A stretch of 64,000 nucleotides of DNA from Bradyrhizobium nanningense (lineage in GTDB: Bacteria; Pseudomonadota; Alphaproteobacteria; Rhizobiales; Xanthobacteraceae), in NCBI RefSeq assembly GCF_004114535.1, contig NZ_LBJC01000007.1:310001-374000 (forward strand), given 5' to 3'. The notes beneath the pieces were generated by a model. The model saw only the letters and a list, made by a program, of their open reading frames with translations, searched no databases and was not told the origin of the DNA. Positions 1 through 9,151 of this stretch are shown here, piece after piece (position 1 is the first letter of the stretch; every line of letters starts with the position of its first letter). The position numbers and the translations under genes were made by a program.

Positions 1-313
1 GATTGAGCGAGGTCATGGGGTCCTGGAACACGACTGCGAGGTCGCGCCCGCGCAGGCGCCGCAGGCTTTCCGGCGCGAGCCGCGCCAGGTCCTGGCCGTC
101 GAACATCACGCGGCCGGTGAGCTTTGCCTTCTTCGGCAGCAGCTGCAGCACCGCGCGCGACAGCATGGTCTTGCCGCAGCCGGATTCGCCGACGATGCCA
201 AGCGTGCGGCCCGCCTCCAGCGACAGGTCGACATGATCGACCGCGCGCAAATTGCCGCGCGGCGTCGGCAGCTCGACCGCGACGTCCGCGATAGTCAAGA
301 GCGGGCTGCTCAC
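1..313 (-). CDS. Oligopeptide/dipeptide ABC transporter ATP-binding protein (5' part only)
   Basis: N-terminal ~104 residues of an ATP-binding subunit that would power import of peptides (or another DppD/OppD-class solute) at the inner membrane. Seen: Walker A GESGCGKT at about residues 36-43 and a Q-loop-like VVFQDPMTSLN just before the window edge. The GTG start overlaps the TGA of the upstream permease gene (GTGA), which indicates translational coupling. The gene runs off the window, so signature motif and Walker B are not visible. It belongs to the minus-strand order binding protein, DppB, DppC, ATPase. The solute cannot be read from this fragment. Confidence 0.88.
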   Translation of the reverse strand, partial: MSSPLLTIADVAVELPTPRGNLRAVDHVDLSLEAGRTLGIVGESGCGKTMLSRAVLQLLPKKAKLTGRVMFDGQDLARLAPESLRRLRGRDLAVVFQDPMTSLN

Positions 314-1182
314 AGCGCCCCCTGACGCGGATCGGTCAGCGCCCGCAAGGTGTCGCCGACCAGATTAAAGGCCAGCACGGTCACGAAAAGTCCGGCCGCC
401 GGCAGGAACGCCAGCCGCGGCGCGACGTCGAGGCTGTCGCGCCCCTCCCCGATCATGCTGCCCCAGCTCGCCATCGGCGGCGGCACCCCGAGGCCGAGAA
501 AGGACAGCGCACCCTCGACCACGATGGTGACGGCGACGCCGAGCAGGAAGAAGGCGAGCAGCGGCAGGACCACGTTGGGCAACAGCTCGCGCAAGAGGAT
601 GCGCGCATGGCTGGCGCCGAGCGCCTCGGCCGCGATGACGAATTCCCGCCGCGCCAGCGTCAGCGTCGCTGCCCGCGCCACCCGCATGAAGGCGGGAATG
701 CCGAGCACGCCGAGGATCAGGGTGAGGTTGGGGACGGACTGGCCGAGATAAGCGGTCACGGCGAGCGCGAAGATCAGCGGCGGGAAGGCGAGCAGCACGT
801 CCATGCTGCCCACCACCAATGTCTCGAACCGGCCGCGGAAATAGCCGGCGAGCAGGCCAAGCGCGCCGCCGAGCGTCAGACCGATCATCGGTGCGATCAG
901 CCCGACCGTCAGCGACGTCCGCGCGCCAAAGATCAAGCGGGCCAGCTCGTCGCGGCCGAGCCCGTCGGTGCCGAGCCAGTGCTCGGAAGAGAACGCCGCG
1001 CGACGCTCCAGCATGTCCATGTCGACAGGGTTCTGCAGCGGCAGCACCGGCGCGAGGATCGCGAGCGCAAGGATGATCGCGAGCCAGCCGCTCGCGATCC
1101 AGAACAACAGGCCAAGCTTGCGCTTGCGCCTGACCGGCGTGGGCGTCGCCTCGTCTCGAATCGAGAGCTCAAGCGTGGCCAT
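310..1182 (-). CDS. Peptide-type ABC transporter permease, DppC/OppC family
   Basis: 290-residue inner-membrane permease, the usual size for DppC-like subunits. It has a short cytoplasmic N-terminus, a first membrane helix at about residues 25-50, an extracytoplasmic loop with the family-typical LGTDGLGRDELARLIFGART stretch, and a C-terminal block of helices containing the EAA-type segment (EALGASHARILLRELLPNV). The start overlaps the end of the DppB-like gene by 14 nt and the stop overlaps the ATPase start, so the three are cotranslated. Specificity (peptide, nickel, opine or glycoside) is not decided by the sequence. Confidence 0.92.
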   Translation of the reverse strand: MATLELSIRDEATPTPVRRKRKLGLLFWIASGWLAIILALAILAPVLPLQNPVDMDMLERRAAFSSEHWLGTDGLGRDELARLIFGARTSLTVGLIAPMIGLTLGGALGLLAGYFRGRFETLVVGSMDVLLAFPPLIFALAVTAYLGQSVPNLTLILGVLGIPAFMRVARAATLTLARREFVIAAEALGASHARILLRELLPNVVLPLLAFFLLGVAVTIVVEGALSFLGLGVPPPMASWGSMIGEGRDSLDVAPRLAFLPAAGLFVTVLAFNLVGDTLRALTDPRQGAL

Positions 1183-2119
1183 GGCGGATCCTGGGGTCGA
1201 GCACGGCGTAGAGCATGTCGACGATGAAATTCACGATGACGAAACCACTGGCAACCAGCAGCACCACGCCCTGGAGAATGACGAGGTCGCGGGTGTAGAT
1301 CGCCCCGACCAGCAGCCGGCCGATGCCGGGCAGCGCGAAGATCGATTCCACGATCAGCGTGCCGCCAAGCAGGCGTCCGATATTGATGCCGGTCACCGTC
1401 ACCAGGGTCAGCGACGACGGCTTCAGCGCATGCACGAACAGGATACGCGCGGGCTTGAGGCCCTTTGCTTTTGCGAGCGCGATATAGTCCTCCTGCAGGG
1501 TCGCGATCATGTCGGAGCGCAGCACCCGCATGATGCCCGGCCATTCGGCGAGGGCCAGCGTCAGCGCCGGCAGCACGAAGAAGCGCAAATTGCCGAGCGG
1601 CTCCTCGGTGAAGGGCACATAGCCAGTCGCGGGCAGCCAATGCAGCTCGACCGCGAACAGGTAGATCAGGAGGATCGCCACCAGGAAGGACGGCATCGAC
1701 AGCATCGCGAACGCGCTGCCGGTCATGAAGCGGTCGAAGGCGTCGCCGGCACGTGCGGCACAGGCAATCGCGACGGGAACACCGATCAGGAGGCCGATGA
1801 ATTCGGCCATCAGCATCAATTGCAGCGAGACCGGAATGCGCTCGGCAACCGCCTGCAGCACCGTCTGCCCGGTGCGGTACGAGCGGCCGAGATCGCCCTG
1901 CAGGACGTGGCCGAGCCAGCTGAGATAACGCCACCACAGCGGCTGGTCGAGCCCCATGTCGCGGCGCAGCGCCGCGACATTCTCCGGTGTCGCCTGATCG
2001 CCGAGGATGACAAGAGCGAGATCGCCCGGCAGCAGCGAGGCAATCAGGAAAGTCAGCAGCGAGACGGCGAGCAGCACCGGCAGCATGGCAAGCAGCCGCC
2101 GGACGACGAAGTTCAGCAT
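1169..2119 (-). CDS. Peptide-type ABC transporter permease, DppB/OppB family
   Basis: 316-residue permease partner of the DppC-like gene. The N-terminus (VVRRLLAMLPVLLAVSLLTF) is the typical first helix of DppB/OppB. The EAA loop with AKAKGLKPARILFVHALKPS lies near residue 215, and the tail ends in DPRIRHG, a common end of this family. It starts 7 nt after the binding-protein stop, consistent with one operon. It would form the translocation pore with the downstream DppC-like subunit. Confidence 0.92.
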   Translation of the reverse strand: MLNFVVRRLLAMLPVLLAVSLLTFLIASLLPGDLALVILGDQATPENVAALRRDMGLDQPLWWRYLSWLGHVLQGDLGRSYRTGQTVLQAVAERIPVSLQLMLMAEFIGLLIGVPVAIACAARAGDAFDRFMTGSAFAMLSMPSFLVAILLIYLFAVELHWLPATGYVPFTEEPLGNLRFFVLPALTLALAEWPGIMRVLRSDMIATLQEDYIALAKAKGLKPARILFVHALKPSSLTLVTVTGINIGRLLGGTLIVESIFALPGIGRLLVGAIYTRDLVILQGVVLLVASGFVIVNFIVDMLYAVLDPRIRHGHA

Positions 2120-2126
2120 CGCGCCA

Positions 2127-3671
2127 TCATTCCAGCCAGGTCCTCGATACGTCGATCACGCCGTTGTACATCTTCGGGAATCCCTTCAGCTTGGCGCTCG
2201 ACAACGCGTAATAGGTATTCTGGAAGGTCCAGAACCAGATCGCCTCCTTGTTGATCAAGCGGCTGATGGCGCAGTAATCCTCGGTGCGCTGGCCGATATC
2301 GGCGGTGACGCGCGCGTGGTCCAGAAGCCTGTCAAGCTCGGGATTCGAGAAGCCGGCCAGCGCCAGCGGGCTGCCGCTGCGGAAATTCGCGTACATCTGC
2401 GGATCGGGATCGGCGAGATCGACGATGCGCCACGGCGTCATCTGGAACTGGCGGGTGAAGGCGCGCGACGGAATGGTGGCCTGATCGACCTGCTCGATCT
2501 CCATATTGGCACCGACGCGCTTCCAGAATTGCTGGAGCACCTGGCCGACCATGCGGCCGCGCGGCGTCGCGGTGACCAGCATCTTGAACTCGACCGGCTT
2601 GCCGTACTCCTTGATCAGCGCCTTGGCCTTCTCGACGTCGAACGGCAGCGCGCCGTCGTCCTTGCATTTGACCCAGGAGCCGTCGCCGTAAGGATTGCTG
2701 GCGGGGCGGCTCAGGCCGTTGGTGATCGCCTGTGACATTTTCGGGCGATCGATCGCCATCACCAGCGCCTGACGCACGCGGACGTCGTCGAACGGCGCGA
2801 CCTTGGTGTTGAAGGCGTAGACCTGCGCGCCCGAGCCCTTGTAGGTGTGCACGGTGAGCTTGGAGTCCTTCTGCGCCTTCATGATGTTGTCGGCGTCGTT
2901 CTCGTCGTCCCAGATGATGTCGGCCTCGCCCGATTGCAGCGAGGCAAAGCGCGACTGTGCATCGGGCAATGGCTTTAAGATGATGCGATCGAGATAGGGC
3001 CGGCCCTTGTCCCAGTAACTGGGATTCTTCTCCAGCACCATGCGGTCGCCGGCAGTCCATGATTTCAGGACGTAAGGACCAGTGCCCACGGGATTGCGAT
3101 TGTAGTCGTCGCCCTTGGTCTTCCACGCCGTCGGCGAATGAATGGCGTTGTTCTGGCTCTGGATGGTGATCACCGCGGGCAGATTCACCGAGGGATCGGT
3201 GAGCTTGTAGACCAGGGTGTATTCGTCCGGCGCCAGCACCTCCTTGACGTTGGTGATATAGAAGGCGCAGCGGCACTTGTTGGCCGGATCCTTCTGGCGG
3301 TCGAAATTCTCCTTGAAGGCTTGCGCATTGAACGGCGTGCCGTCGTGGAATTTGACCCCCTCGCGCAGCTTGAAGGTCCAGCTCATGTAATCGTCGGAAT
3401 GAGTCCAGGACACCGCGAGCTTTGGCGCGGCCTCTCCCTTCTCATCCAGCGTGGTGAGCGTGTCGAAGATGGCGGCGGCAGCGGTGAAGGTCGAGGTATC
3501 GTAGACGCCGACTTTCAGGGGATCGAAGCCTGCAATCTCCAGCTCCTGGCCGACGGTGATGCTGCCGCCGGACTTCTGCGCCTGCGCGGGCTCAGCCAGC
3601 GGAAGGACGGCAAATACCGCAGCAAGGAAAATCGGCGCGTGCTTGCGCGCCGCGGCAGCAATCTTCGTCAT
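2127..3671 (-). CDS. Periplasmic peptide-type solute-binding protein (SBP family 5)
   Basis: 514 residues. I place the start at the ATG preceded by GGGAGGAACC; a longer in-frame extension to 3785 has no ribosome site and would bury the signal peptide. A signal peptide (KHAPIFLAAVFAVLPLAEPAQA) leads into a family 5 binding protein with KLREGVKFHDGTPFNA and GTGPYVLKSW, hallmarks of DppA/OppA-class proteins. It is the first gene of the importer operon. Uptake of peptides is the default expectation, but family 5 also binds nickel, sugars and opines. Confidence 0.9.
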   Translation of the reverse strand: MTKIAAAARKHAPIFLAAVFAVLPLAEPAQAQKSGGSITVGQELEIAGFDPLKVGVYDTSTFTAAAAIFDTLTTLDEKGEAAPKLAVSWTHSDDYMSWTFKLREGVKFHDGTPFNAQAFKENFDRQKDPANKCRCAFYITNVKEVLAPDEYTLVYKLTDPSVNLPAVITIQSQNNAIHSPTAWKTKGDDYNRNPVGTGPYVLKSWTAGDRMVLEKNPSYWDKGRPYLDRIILKPLPDAQSRFASLQSGEADIIWDDENDADNIMKAQKDSKLTVHTYKGSGAQVYAFNTKVAPFDDVRVRQALVMAIDRPKMSQAITNGLSRPASNPYGDGSWVKCKDDGALPFDVEKAKALIKEYGKPVEFKMLVTATPRGRMVGQVLQQFWKRVGANMEIEQVDQATIPSRAFTRQFQMTPWRIVDLADPDPQMYANFRSGSPLALAGFSNPELDRLLDHARVTADIGQRTEDYCAISRLINKEAIWFWTFQNTYYALSSAKLKGFPKMYNGVIDVSRTWLE

Positions 3672-3802
3672 GGTTCCTCCCGGGATCCCTCGTCCGATGT
3701 TTCGGATCGCTGAATGACTGGAGGCGAGATTGGCGACAAAAGCACGCGACGGCAAGAGGAACGCGCGCCAGATCGCACGCCGCATGTGCAGCGCAAGGTT
3801 GC

Positions 3803-4999
3803 TCAGCGTGTCGCGGCTGTTTTGCCTGTCGGAATTGGCGCATCATCGGCAAGTCCGATCTCATCGCGCAGCGCATCGGTATGCTCGCCGAGCACGGCCA
3901 TCGTCTTGCCGGGCGTGGTGTCGGCGCCCGACATCCGGAACGGCAGGTTGAGCACCCGGAAGGAGCCGCCCTCGTCCTGCACGGACGTGAGCGCCTGCCG
4001 GTGCGCGAGTTGCGGATCGGCCAGCGCCTCGGATACGGTGCGATAGGCCGAGGCCGGCACGCCGGCCGCGCCGAGCGCTGCGAGACAGGCATCGGTCGCA
4101 AGCTGCCGCGACCAGGCTTCGACGCCGTCCATCACCTCCGCCCAGTTCTCGCGGCGCGCGGCATAGGTCGCGAAGCGCGGATCGGTGATCCATTCGGGAC
4201 GGCCGATCACGCCCATCAATCCCTGGAACGTCTTCTCGCTGGCGACCGTGATCATGACGTAGCCGCTTGCCGTCTCGGTCGGGCCGAACATCGGGCGCGG
4301 CGGCGGCTTCACGGCAAATTGTGCGCTTTGCAATTCCGTCAGCGTCAGTGACAGCATCGATTCCAGCATGGACACGTCGATATGCTGACCAAGGCCGGTC
4401 ACGGTCCGCTGATAGAGCGCGGAAGCGATCGCGCCGAAGCCGTAAGTGCCGGTGACGACGTCGGCGTGATAGATACCGCAATAATCGGGGCGGTTGCGGC
4501 CGGGCTGGTAGGCGAGATGCGCCATGTCGTAGCCGGAGGCCGCGTGGATCACCGGCGCGTAGGCCGGCAGCTCGGCCGAAGGGCCGCTCTGGCCGTAGCC
4601 GGAGATCGAGCAATAGATCAGCCTCGGATTGACGGCGCGCAGCCTGTCGTAGTCGAGCCGCAGCCGGTGCATCACGCCGGGGCGAAAGTTCTCGACCAGG
4701 ATGTCGGACGTCGCGGCCAGCCGGCGGACCGCCTCCTTGCCGTCCTCGGATTTGAGGTCGAGCACCACGCTCTTCTTGCCGACATTGAGCTGGCCGAACG
4801 TGGTGCTGCACCCCTTGCGCAGCGGCGGCCGGGTCCGCATCGTCTCGCCGCCGTCGGTCTCGATCTTGATGACCTCGGCGCCCATGTCGGCAAGCATCCG
4901 CGCGCAGTGAGGACCGGCGATGGTGGTCGAGAAGTCCAGGACCCGCAAACCCGCCATGACCTTTGTCAACGTCCCCTCATGCTTATCTGCTAACTGCAT
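3803..4999 (-). CDS. CaiB/BaiF-family (class III) CoA transferase
   Basis: 398 residues, normal for class III CoA transferases, which swap CoA between carboxylic acids in the cytosol. Seen: AGLRVLDFSTTIAGPHCARMLADMGAEVIKIE at the N-terminus (cofactor end), NVGKKSVVLDLKSEDG, LVENFRPGVM, and HADVVTGTYGFGAI with Asp180 in the position of the catalytic aspartate of formyl-CoA transferase. A second possible start is the internal ATG at 4957 (MAGLRV), where the family homology begins. It lies 131 bp upstream of the importer operon on the same strand; cotranscription is possible but not shown. The acyl substrate is unknown. Confidence 0.88.
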   Translation of the reverse strand: MQLADKHEGTLTKVMAGLRVLDFSTTIAGPHCARMLADMGAEVIKIETDGGETMRTRPPLRKGCSTTFGQLNVGKKSVVLDLKSEDGKEAVRRLAATSDILVENFRPGVMHRLRLDYDRLRAVNPRLIYCSISGYGQSGPSAELPAYAPVIHAASGYDMAHLAYQPGRNRPDYCGIYHADVVTGTYGFGAIASALYQRTVTGLGQHIDVSMLESMLSLTLTELQSAQFAVKPPPRPMFGPTETASGYVMITVASEKTFQGLMGVIGRPEWITDPRFATYAARRENWAEVMDGVEAWSRQLATDACLAALGAAGVPASAYRTVSEALADPQLAHRQALTSVQDEGGSFRVLNLPFRMSGADTTPGKTMAVLGEHTDALRDEIGLADDAPIPTGKTAATR

Positions 5000-5181
5000 C
5001 CCCGAAGCCCCTTGGAACCTTCAATGTTCTCTCTTGTTGATGCGCCGACCCTAGAGGGCGGCGGCTGAGTAGGAAAGTCTTTACCGAACGGATGCGCCGC
5101 GTGGGCGGGCTTTAAGAATTCGTGGGCAACTGGACCCGTTCTTGCATAGCAGCAAACGGGATCGGAAGAGGGCAACTGTTC

Positions 5182-6597
5182 TTGAGGGTCTTGTTCGTCA
5201 CGACAGAGATGGACGATTTCGTCCGCGTCGGCGGACTCGGCGCCGTGTCTGCGGCCCTGCCCCGCGCGCTTCGCTCCTTTGCCGATATCCGGGTCATGCT
5301 GCCCGGCTATCGCGACATCATCGAACAACTCACGCATATTCAGATCGTTGGCCGCTGCCCGGCGTTCGCGGAGATGCCGGCCTGCTCGCTCGGCCGCGCC
5401 GCGACCAAGGACGGCGTGCCGGTCTACGTGCTGCTCTGCTCACAACTCTACGACCGGCCCGGCAACCCCTATGGCGACGAGTCCGGGCGCGACTGGCCCG
5501 ACAACGACATCCGCTTCGCGCGCTTTGCCTCGGCAGCCGCTGAGCTGGCCATGGGCAAGCTGGACAAGAATTGGGCAGCAGACCTGATCCATGCCAATGA
5601 CTGGCAGGCCTCGCTGGTGCCGGCCTATCTCGCCTGGCAGGGCGCCAAGCTGCCGTCGATCCTGACCATTCACAACCTCGCCTATCAGGGCCTCTTCCCG
5701 AAGGAGGCGCTGCGGCGGATCGGCGCACCGGAGAGCTCCTTCCACATCGACGGCATCGAGTTCTACGACCAGCTCTCCTTCCTCAAGGCCGGCCTCGTCT
5801 ACGCCTCCCACCTCACCACGGTCAGCGGCACCTACGCGCGCGAGATCACCACGCCCGAGTTCGGCTGCGGTCTGGAGGGCCTGCTCCGCCTGCGCTCGGA
5901 CGCCGCCGAGCTCACCGGCATCTTGAACGGCATCGACGAGAGCTGGGACCCGCGCTCCTGCGCCCAGTTGGCCCAGCAGTTCGGCGCCGGCGACTGGGTC
6001 GGCAAGAGGGCCAATGCTGATTACGTCCGCAAGCAGTTCGGGCTTGCCGTCTCGCGCGGACCGATGTTCGGCATCGTCGCGCGTCTCGTGCACCAGAAGG
6101 GTATCGACCTCGTGCTGTCGGCGGCCGACGAGATCGTCGATGCCGGCGGGCAGATCGTGGTCACCGGCTCCGGCGAGCCAGCGCTCGAGCAGGCCCTGAT
6201 CGACGCGCATCGCCGCCGCCCCGACGCCATCGGCGTCGTGATCGGCTTCAACGACGCCCAGGCGCGCCGCATCTTTGCGGGCAGCGATTTCACCCTGATG
6301 CCGTCGCGCTTCGAGCCGTGCGGCCTCAGCCAGATGTACGCCCAGCGCTTCGGCTCGCTGCCGATCGGGCACCAGACCGGCGGCCTCGCCGAAACCATCA
6401 CCGACGGCGAAACCGGATTCCTGTTCTCGAAACCCTCGCGCGATTCCTTCCTCGGCGGCGTCCGCCGGGCCTTCTCGGCGTTCAGGGCACAGGACCAGCT
6501 CGACACCATGCGCCGCAGCGCCATGGGACGGTCGTTCTCCTGGAGCATCTCGGCCGGCAGCTATAGCGCGCTGTATCGGAAGTTGGCGTCGGTGTGA
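5182..6597 (+). CDS. glgA: Glycogen-synthase-like glycosyltransferase (GT5)
   Basis: 471 residues from the TTG at 5182, chosen because GGAAGAGGG lies about 9 nt upstream and the family homology starts right there (LRVLFVTTEM). An upstream GTG at 5122 has no ribosome site. Two Rossmann halves are visible: HANDWQASLVPAYLAW and TIHNLAYQGLFP in the first, ARLVHQKGIDLVL and MPSRFEPCGLSQMYAQRFGS plus TGGLAETI in the second, all GlgA signatures. It would elongate alpha-1,4-glucan from a nucleotide-glucose donor. Odd: the usual KTGGL donor-binding motif reads RVGGL. No glgBC neighbours; the gene stands alone and divergent from the CoA transferase. Confidence 0.82.
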   Translation: MRVLFVTTEMDDFVRVGGLGAVSAALPRALRSFADIRVMLPGYRDIIEQLTHIQIVGRCPAFAEMPACSLGRAATKDGVPVYVLLCSQLYDRPGNPYGDESGRDWPDNDIRFARFASAAAELAMGKLDKNWAADLIHANDWQASLVPAYLAWQGAKLPSILTIHNLAYQGLFPKEALRRIGAPESSFHIDGIEFYDQLSFLKAGLVYASHLTTVSGTYAREITTPEFGCGLEGLLRLRSDAAELTGILNGIDESWDPRSCAQLAQQFGAGDWVGKRANADYVRKQFGLAVSRGPMFGIVARLVHQKGIDLVLSAADEIVDAGGQIVVTGSGEPALEQALIDAHRRRPDAIGVVIGFNDAQARRIFAGSDFTLMPSRFEPCGLSQMYAQRFGSLPIGHQTGGLAETITDGETGFLFSKPSRDSFLGGVRRAFSAFRAQDQLDTMRRSAMGRSFSWSISAGSYSALYRKLASV

Positions 6598-6622
6598 GGC
6601 GCGACGGCGCTTCCACAAGCTC

Positions 6623-6710
6623 CGTCATTGCGAGCGCAGCGAAGCAATCCAGAATCCCCTCCGCGGTGACAGTCTGGATTGCTTCGTCGCAAGCGCTCCT
6701 CGCAATGACG
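6623..6710. repeat. Palindromic intergenic repeat, CGTCATTGCGAG type
   Basis: The two arms CGTCATTGCGAG...GAAGCAATCCAGA and TCTGGATTGCTTC...CTCGCAATGACG are near-perfect reverse complements around a short loop, giving a long hairpin. It lies between two convergent genes (glgA-like and the MpaB gene). I believe such elements are multicopy in Bradyrhizobium and Rhodopseudomonas genomes; only one copy of this type is in the window. It may also act as a bidirectional transcription stop. Confidence 0.8.
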
Positions 6711-6742
6711 GTGTGGAGAAACGAGCGCCTATCTATCGCCGT

Positions 6743-6868
6743 CACCCTGAGGTGGCCGCTTCTTCAGTGGCCCTCGAAGGGCGACGGCCCGGCTGCAGCG
6801 GCGGGCCGTGCATCCTTCGAGGCTCCCGGCGCGATGCTTCGCATCGCGCCACTCGCACCTCAGCATGA
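6743..6868. repeat. Second palindromic intergenic repeat, CACCCTGAGGTG type
   Basis: Outer arms TCACCCTGAGGTG and CACCTCAGCATGA, with inner arms CCCTCGAAGG and CCTTCGAGG and a nested GGCGCGATGC/GCATCGCGCC hairpin. It fills the rest of the gap before the stop of the MpaB-family gene, directly next to a different palindromic repeat. Confidence 0.72.
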
Positions 6869-6873
6869 TGGAA

Positions 6874-7830
6874 CTAAGATCGCCTCTTGCCGCGCACATC
6901 CATCTGCGGCCGTCCGATCCAGGCGCGGTTGAGGCAGCGCGTCATCCAGTCGGGCTGCGGTTCGCCCCGCAGCCGCGCCTGCGCTTCCTGGTAGGGGCCG
7001 ACATAGCGCAGCCGATCCGGCAGCTTCGGATAGAGCCGCTTGATCCAGCGCAGGGCATTGTCGGCGGATTGGATCTCCCGCGCGTCAAGCTCGAAACCAA
7101 AACCTGCACGCAAGCGCTCCGGCAACATCCGCGCCGTCAGCGCGCGATACCAGCGCGGCGGCCGCAGCCACGGTCGCGCACCGCTGAAGATCTGCGTCGC
7201 GATCTCGCGCGCCGCCGGGCTGACGGTCAGCGTCTCCGACTGCGCCATCGCCGCGGTGTAGGCCGTAAAGCCCGACCAATCCGCCGGCAGGTCGTCCGCC
7301 GTCAGCCCGAACAAGGCACCAAACAATCGGCTCTCGGCCCAATAGCGCTCGCGCTCCTCCGCAGAGAAAGGTGGCAGAACCAGCTCGTGCGCCATCAGCG
7401 CGGACTCCACCAGAGTCGCATGAACCCATCGCAGCGACGGGATGTCGTTGGCACAATAGCGCGAACCTGCCGCAAAGAGGCCGACAGTCTCCGGCATTTT
7501 TCCGACGATCATGCTGTGACGCCGGTGCAGCTGGCGCGACGACAGCAATGCGCGGTCAAGCGAGCCGAACACCATGGCGAAGACGATGTCGAAGGTGCGA
7601 TGGAAACGGCCAATCGGATCGGCAAGAGTTTTCGAGTGTTCGGCGATCGCGGCGGCGACCCAGGGATGCGCCAGTTGCAGCAACAACGCGCGACCGGCAC
7701 CGAGAAAGACGACGGCCTCGCAGTCGATCCGCCAGGTCAACGTGTCAGGACCGAACACGCCTGCATCCGCTCCCGCGGCGCGAGCGCGGACGAGATCGAG
7801 CGCTGCCTCGAGATCCTTCTCATTAACCAT
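6874..7830 (-). CDS. Oxygenase MpaB family protein (DUF2236)
   Basis: 318 residues from the ATG that opens MVNEKDLEA; the 25-residue upstream extension looks like translated leader. The family, named after fungal MpaB and related to latex-clearing proteins, contains b-type haem oxygenases. Seen: VVFLGAGRALLLQLAHPWVAAAIAEHS, RFHRTFDIVFAMVFG and a later WVHATLVESALMAHELV, each with a conserved histidine that could bind haem. No signal peptide. It is convergent with the glycogen-synthase-like gene and downstream of the patatin gene on the same strand. Substrate unknown. Confidence 0.78.
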   Translation of the reverse strand: MVNEKDLEAALDLVRARAAGADAGVFGPDTLTWRIDCEAVVFLGAGRALLLQLAHPWVAAAIAEHSKTLADPIGRFHRTFDIVFAMVFGSLDRALLSSRQLHRRHSMIVGKMPETVGLFAAGSRYCANDIPSLRWVHATLVESALMAHELVLPPFSAEERERYWAESRLFGALFGLTADDLPADWSGFTAYTAAMAQSETLTVSPAAREIATQIFSGARPWLRPPRWYRALTARMLPERLRAGFGFELDAREIQSADNALRWIKRLYPKLPDRLRYVGPYQEAQARLRGEPQPDWMTRCLNRAWIGRPQMDVRGKRRS

Positions 7831-7920
7831 GGCTGCCTCGCGACGACGATGCCGCGACAATAGCCCAGACTGCGCTCTCGCAACATCGTCACCGCAAGAA
7901 AACAAGCACCGACGAGGCCA

Positions 7921-9069
7921 CTATTCCGCCGCCATCGGCAGCACGTCCATATGCTCGTGCAGCACCACGCCGGCGAGCGGATCGAATTCGCCGACCCACG
8001 GTTTTCGTTCGAGCACGGATCGCGTGTGCGCATAGCCCGCGTCCCAGCGCCGCATGATGCCGGACGGGCTGAAGTCGATGTCCTTGGTGTGGGTCTCACG
8101 GTCGAGCTGCGGCGCCAGCAACCGCACGACATGCATCCGGGTCGGACAGCCATAGCTGATCAATTCCCGCACCGCGGGGTCGCGGCGCTCGCTCTCGGAA
8201 AGACGCGCGGCGAGCTGGTTGATGACGTGGCGCAGGCGGTGGGCCTGCTGCTGGCGGGCGATCTGGCTTGCGATGCGGCTCGAATATTGCACGTCCTTGT
8301 GCCGGTTCAGCACCTCCGCCATCGTCGTCGGCTCGGCGCCAATCGGATTCCACAGATGCACGGCGAAGATCAGCGAGTCCTTTCGCGGATTGTCGTCGAA
8401 GACGGCTTCGGTCGGTGTGTTCGACAGGATGCCGCCATCCCAATAGAGTTCGCCGTCGATGCGCACCGCCGGGAACGCCGGCGGCAACGCGCCCGAGGCC
8501 ATCACATGCTTCACGGTCAGCTCGCCGTCGCGGCTGTCGAAATAGCGCATCTGGCTGCTGCGGACATGTGCCGCGCCGACGGTCAGCCGCGGCGAGCAGC
8601 GGTTGACCAGGCCGAAATCGACCAGATCGAGCAGCGTCCTCTCCAGCGGCGCGGTCGAATAGAAGCCGGCGTGATCGGCGCCAAGCGGATAGGAATCACC
8701 AGCATGCGCCAGAGAATTGGGACGAAAGAAGCCGGGAATGCCGTTGGTGACGGTCGACCAATAGGCCAGCTTCTCGTTGAAGCCGGGAAACGCCGTGCGC
8801 AGATTCCAGACCGGATTCTGCTCCATCCGTTTCCAGAACTCCTTCAAATGCGCCAGCCGCTGGCCAGGCTCGTTGCCCGCGATCAGACTCGCATTGATGG
8901 CGCCGATCGAGGTGCCGATGATCCAGTCCGGCTCGATCCCGGCCTCGTGCAGCGCCTGATACACCCCGGCCTGGTAGGACCCGAGCGCACCGCCGCCCTG
9001 GAGCACGAGCACGACCTGGCCCGGCAGATCCGCGCCCATGCCCTGCGTATTGTCCTGCATGCCGTTCAT
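7921..9069 (-). CDS. Patatin-like phospholipase with DUF3734 C-terminal domain
   Basis: 382 residues. The start is the ATG with AGGAGCGAGAC upstream; the longer frame to 9213 has no such site. The patatin core shows the oxyanion loop GGGALGSYQAG (near residue 25), the nucleophile motif GTSIG and the dyad DGG (DGGILSNTPTEAVF), so a Ser-Asp lipid acyl hydrolase is expected. The C-terminal part (HKDVQYSSRIASQI, MHVVRLL, DFSPSGIMRRWDAGYAHT) matches the DUF3734 extension. It lies downstream of 3-hydroxybutyrate dehydrogenase on the same strand, which suggests a shared role in lipid or polyhydroxybutyrate turnover (inference). Confidence 0.88.
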   Translation of the reverse strand: MNGMQDNTQGMGADLPGQVVLVLQGGGALGSYQAGVYQALHEAGIEPDWIIGTSIGAINASLIAGNEPGQRLAHLKEFWKRMEQNPVWNLRTAFPGFNEKLAYWSTVTNGIPGFFRPNSLAHAGDSYPLGADHAGFYSTAPLERTLLDLVDFGLVNRCSPRLTVGAAHVRSSQMRYFDSRDGELTVKHVMASGALPPAFPAVRIDGELYWDGGILSNTPTEAVFDDNPRKDSLIFAVHLWNPIGAEPTTMAEVLNRHKDVQYSSRIASQIARQQQAHRLRHVINQLAARLSESERRDPAVRELISYGCPTRMHVVRLLAPQLDRETHTKDIDFSPSGIMRRWDAGYAHTRSVLERKPWVGEFDPLAGVVLHEHMDVLPMAAE

Positions 9070-9151
9070 GTCTCGCTCCTGGTGAGCTTGCACCGATCCA
9101 ATATTCGCGGCTCGCTGCGGCTTGTTACGCCGGCCCATGTCCCCGCCCATG

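Noticed and set aside
968..2254. 428-codon plus-strand frame across the DppB/DppC genes
   Set aside because: Antisense to two well-supported permease genes; composition typical of a shadow frame.
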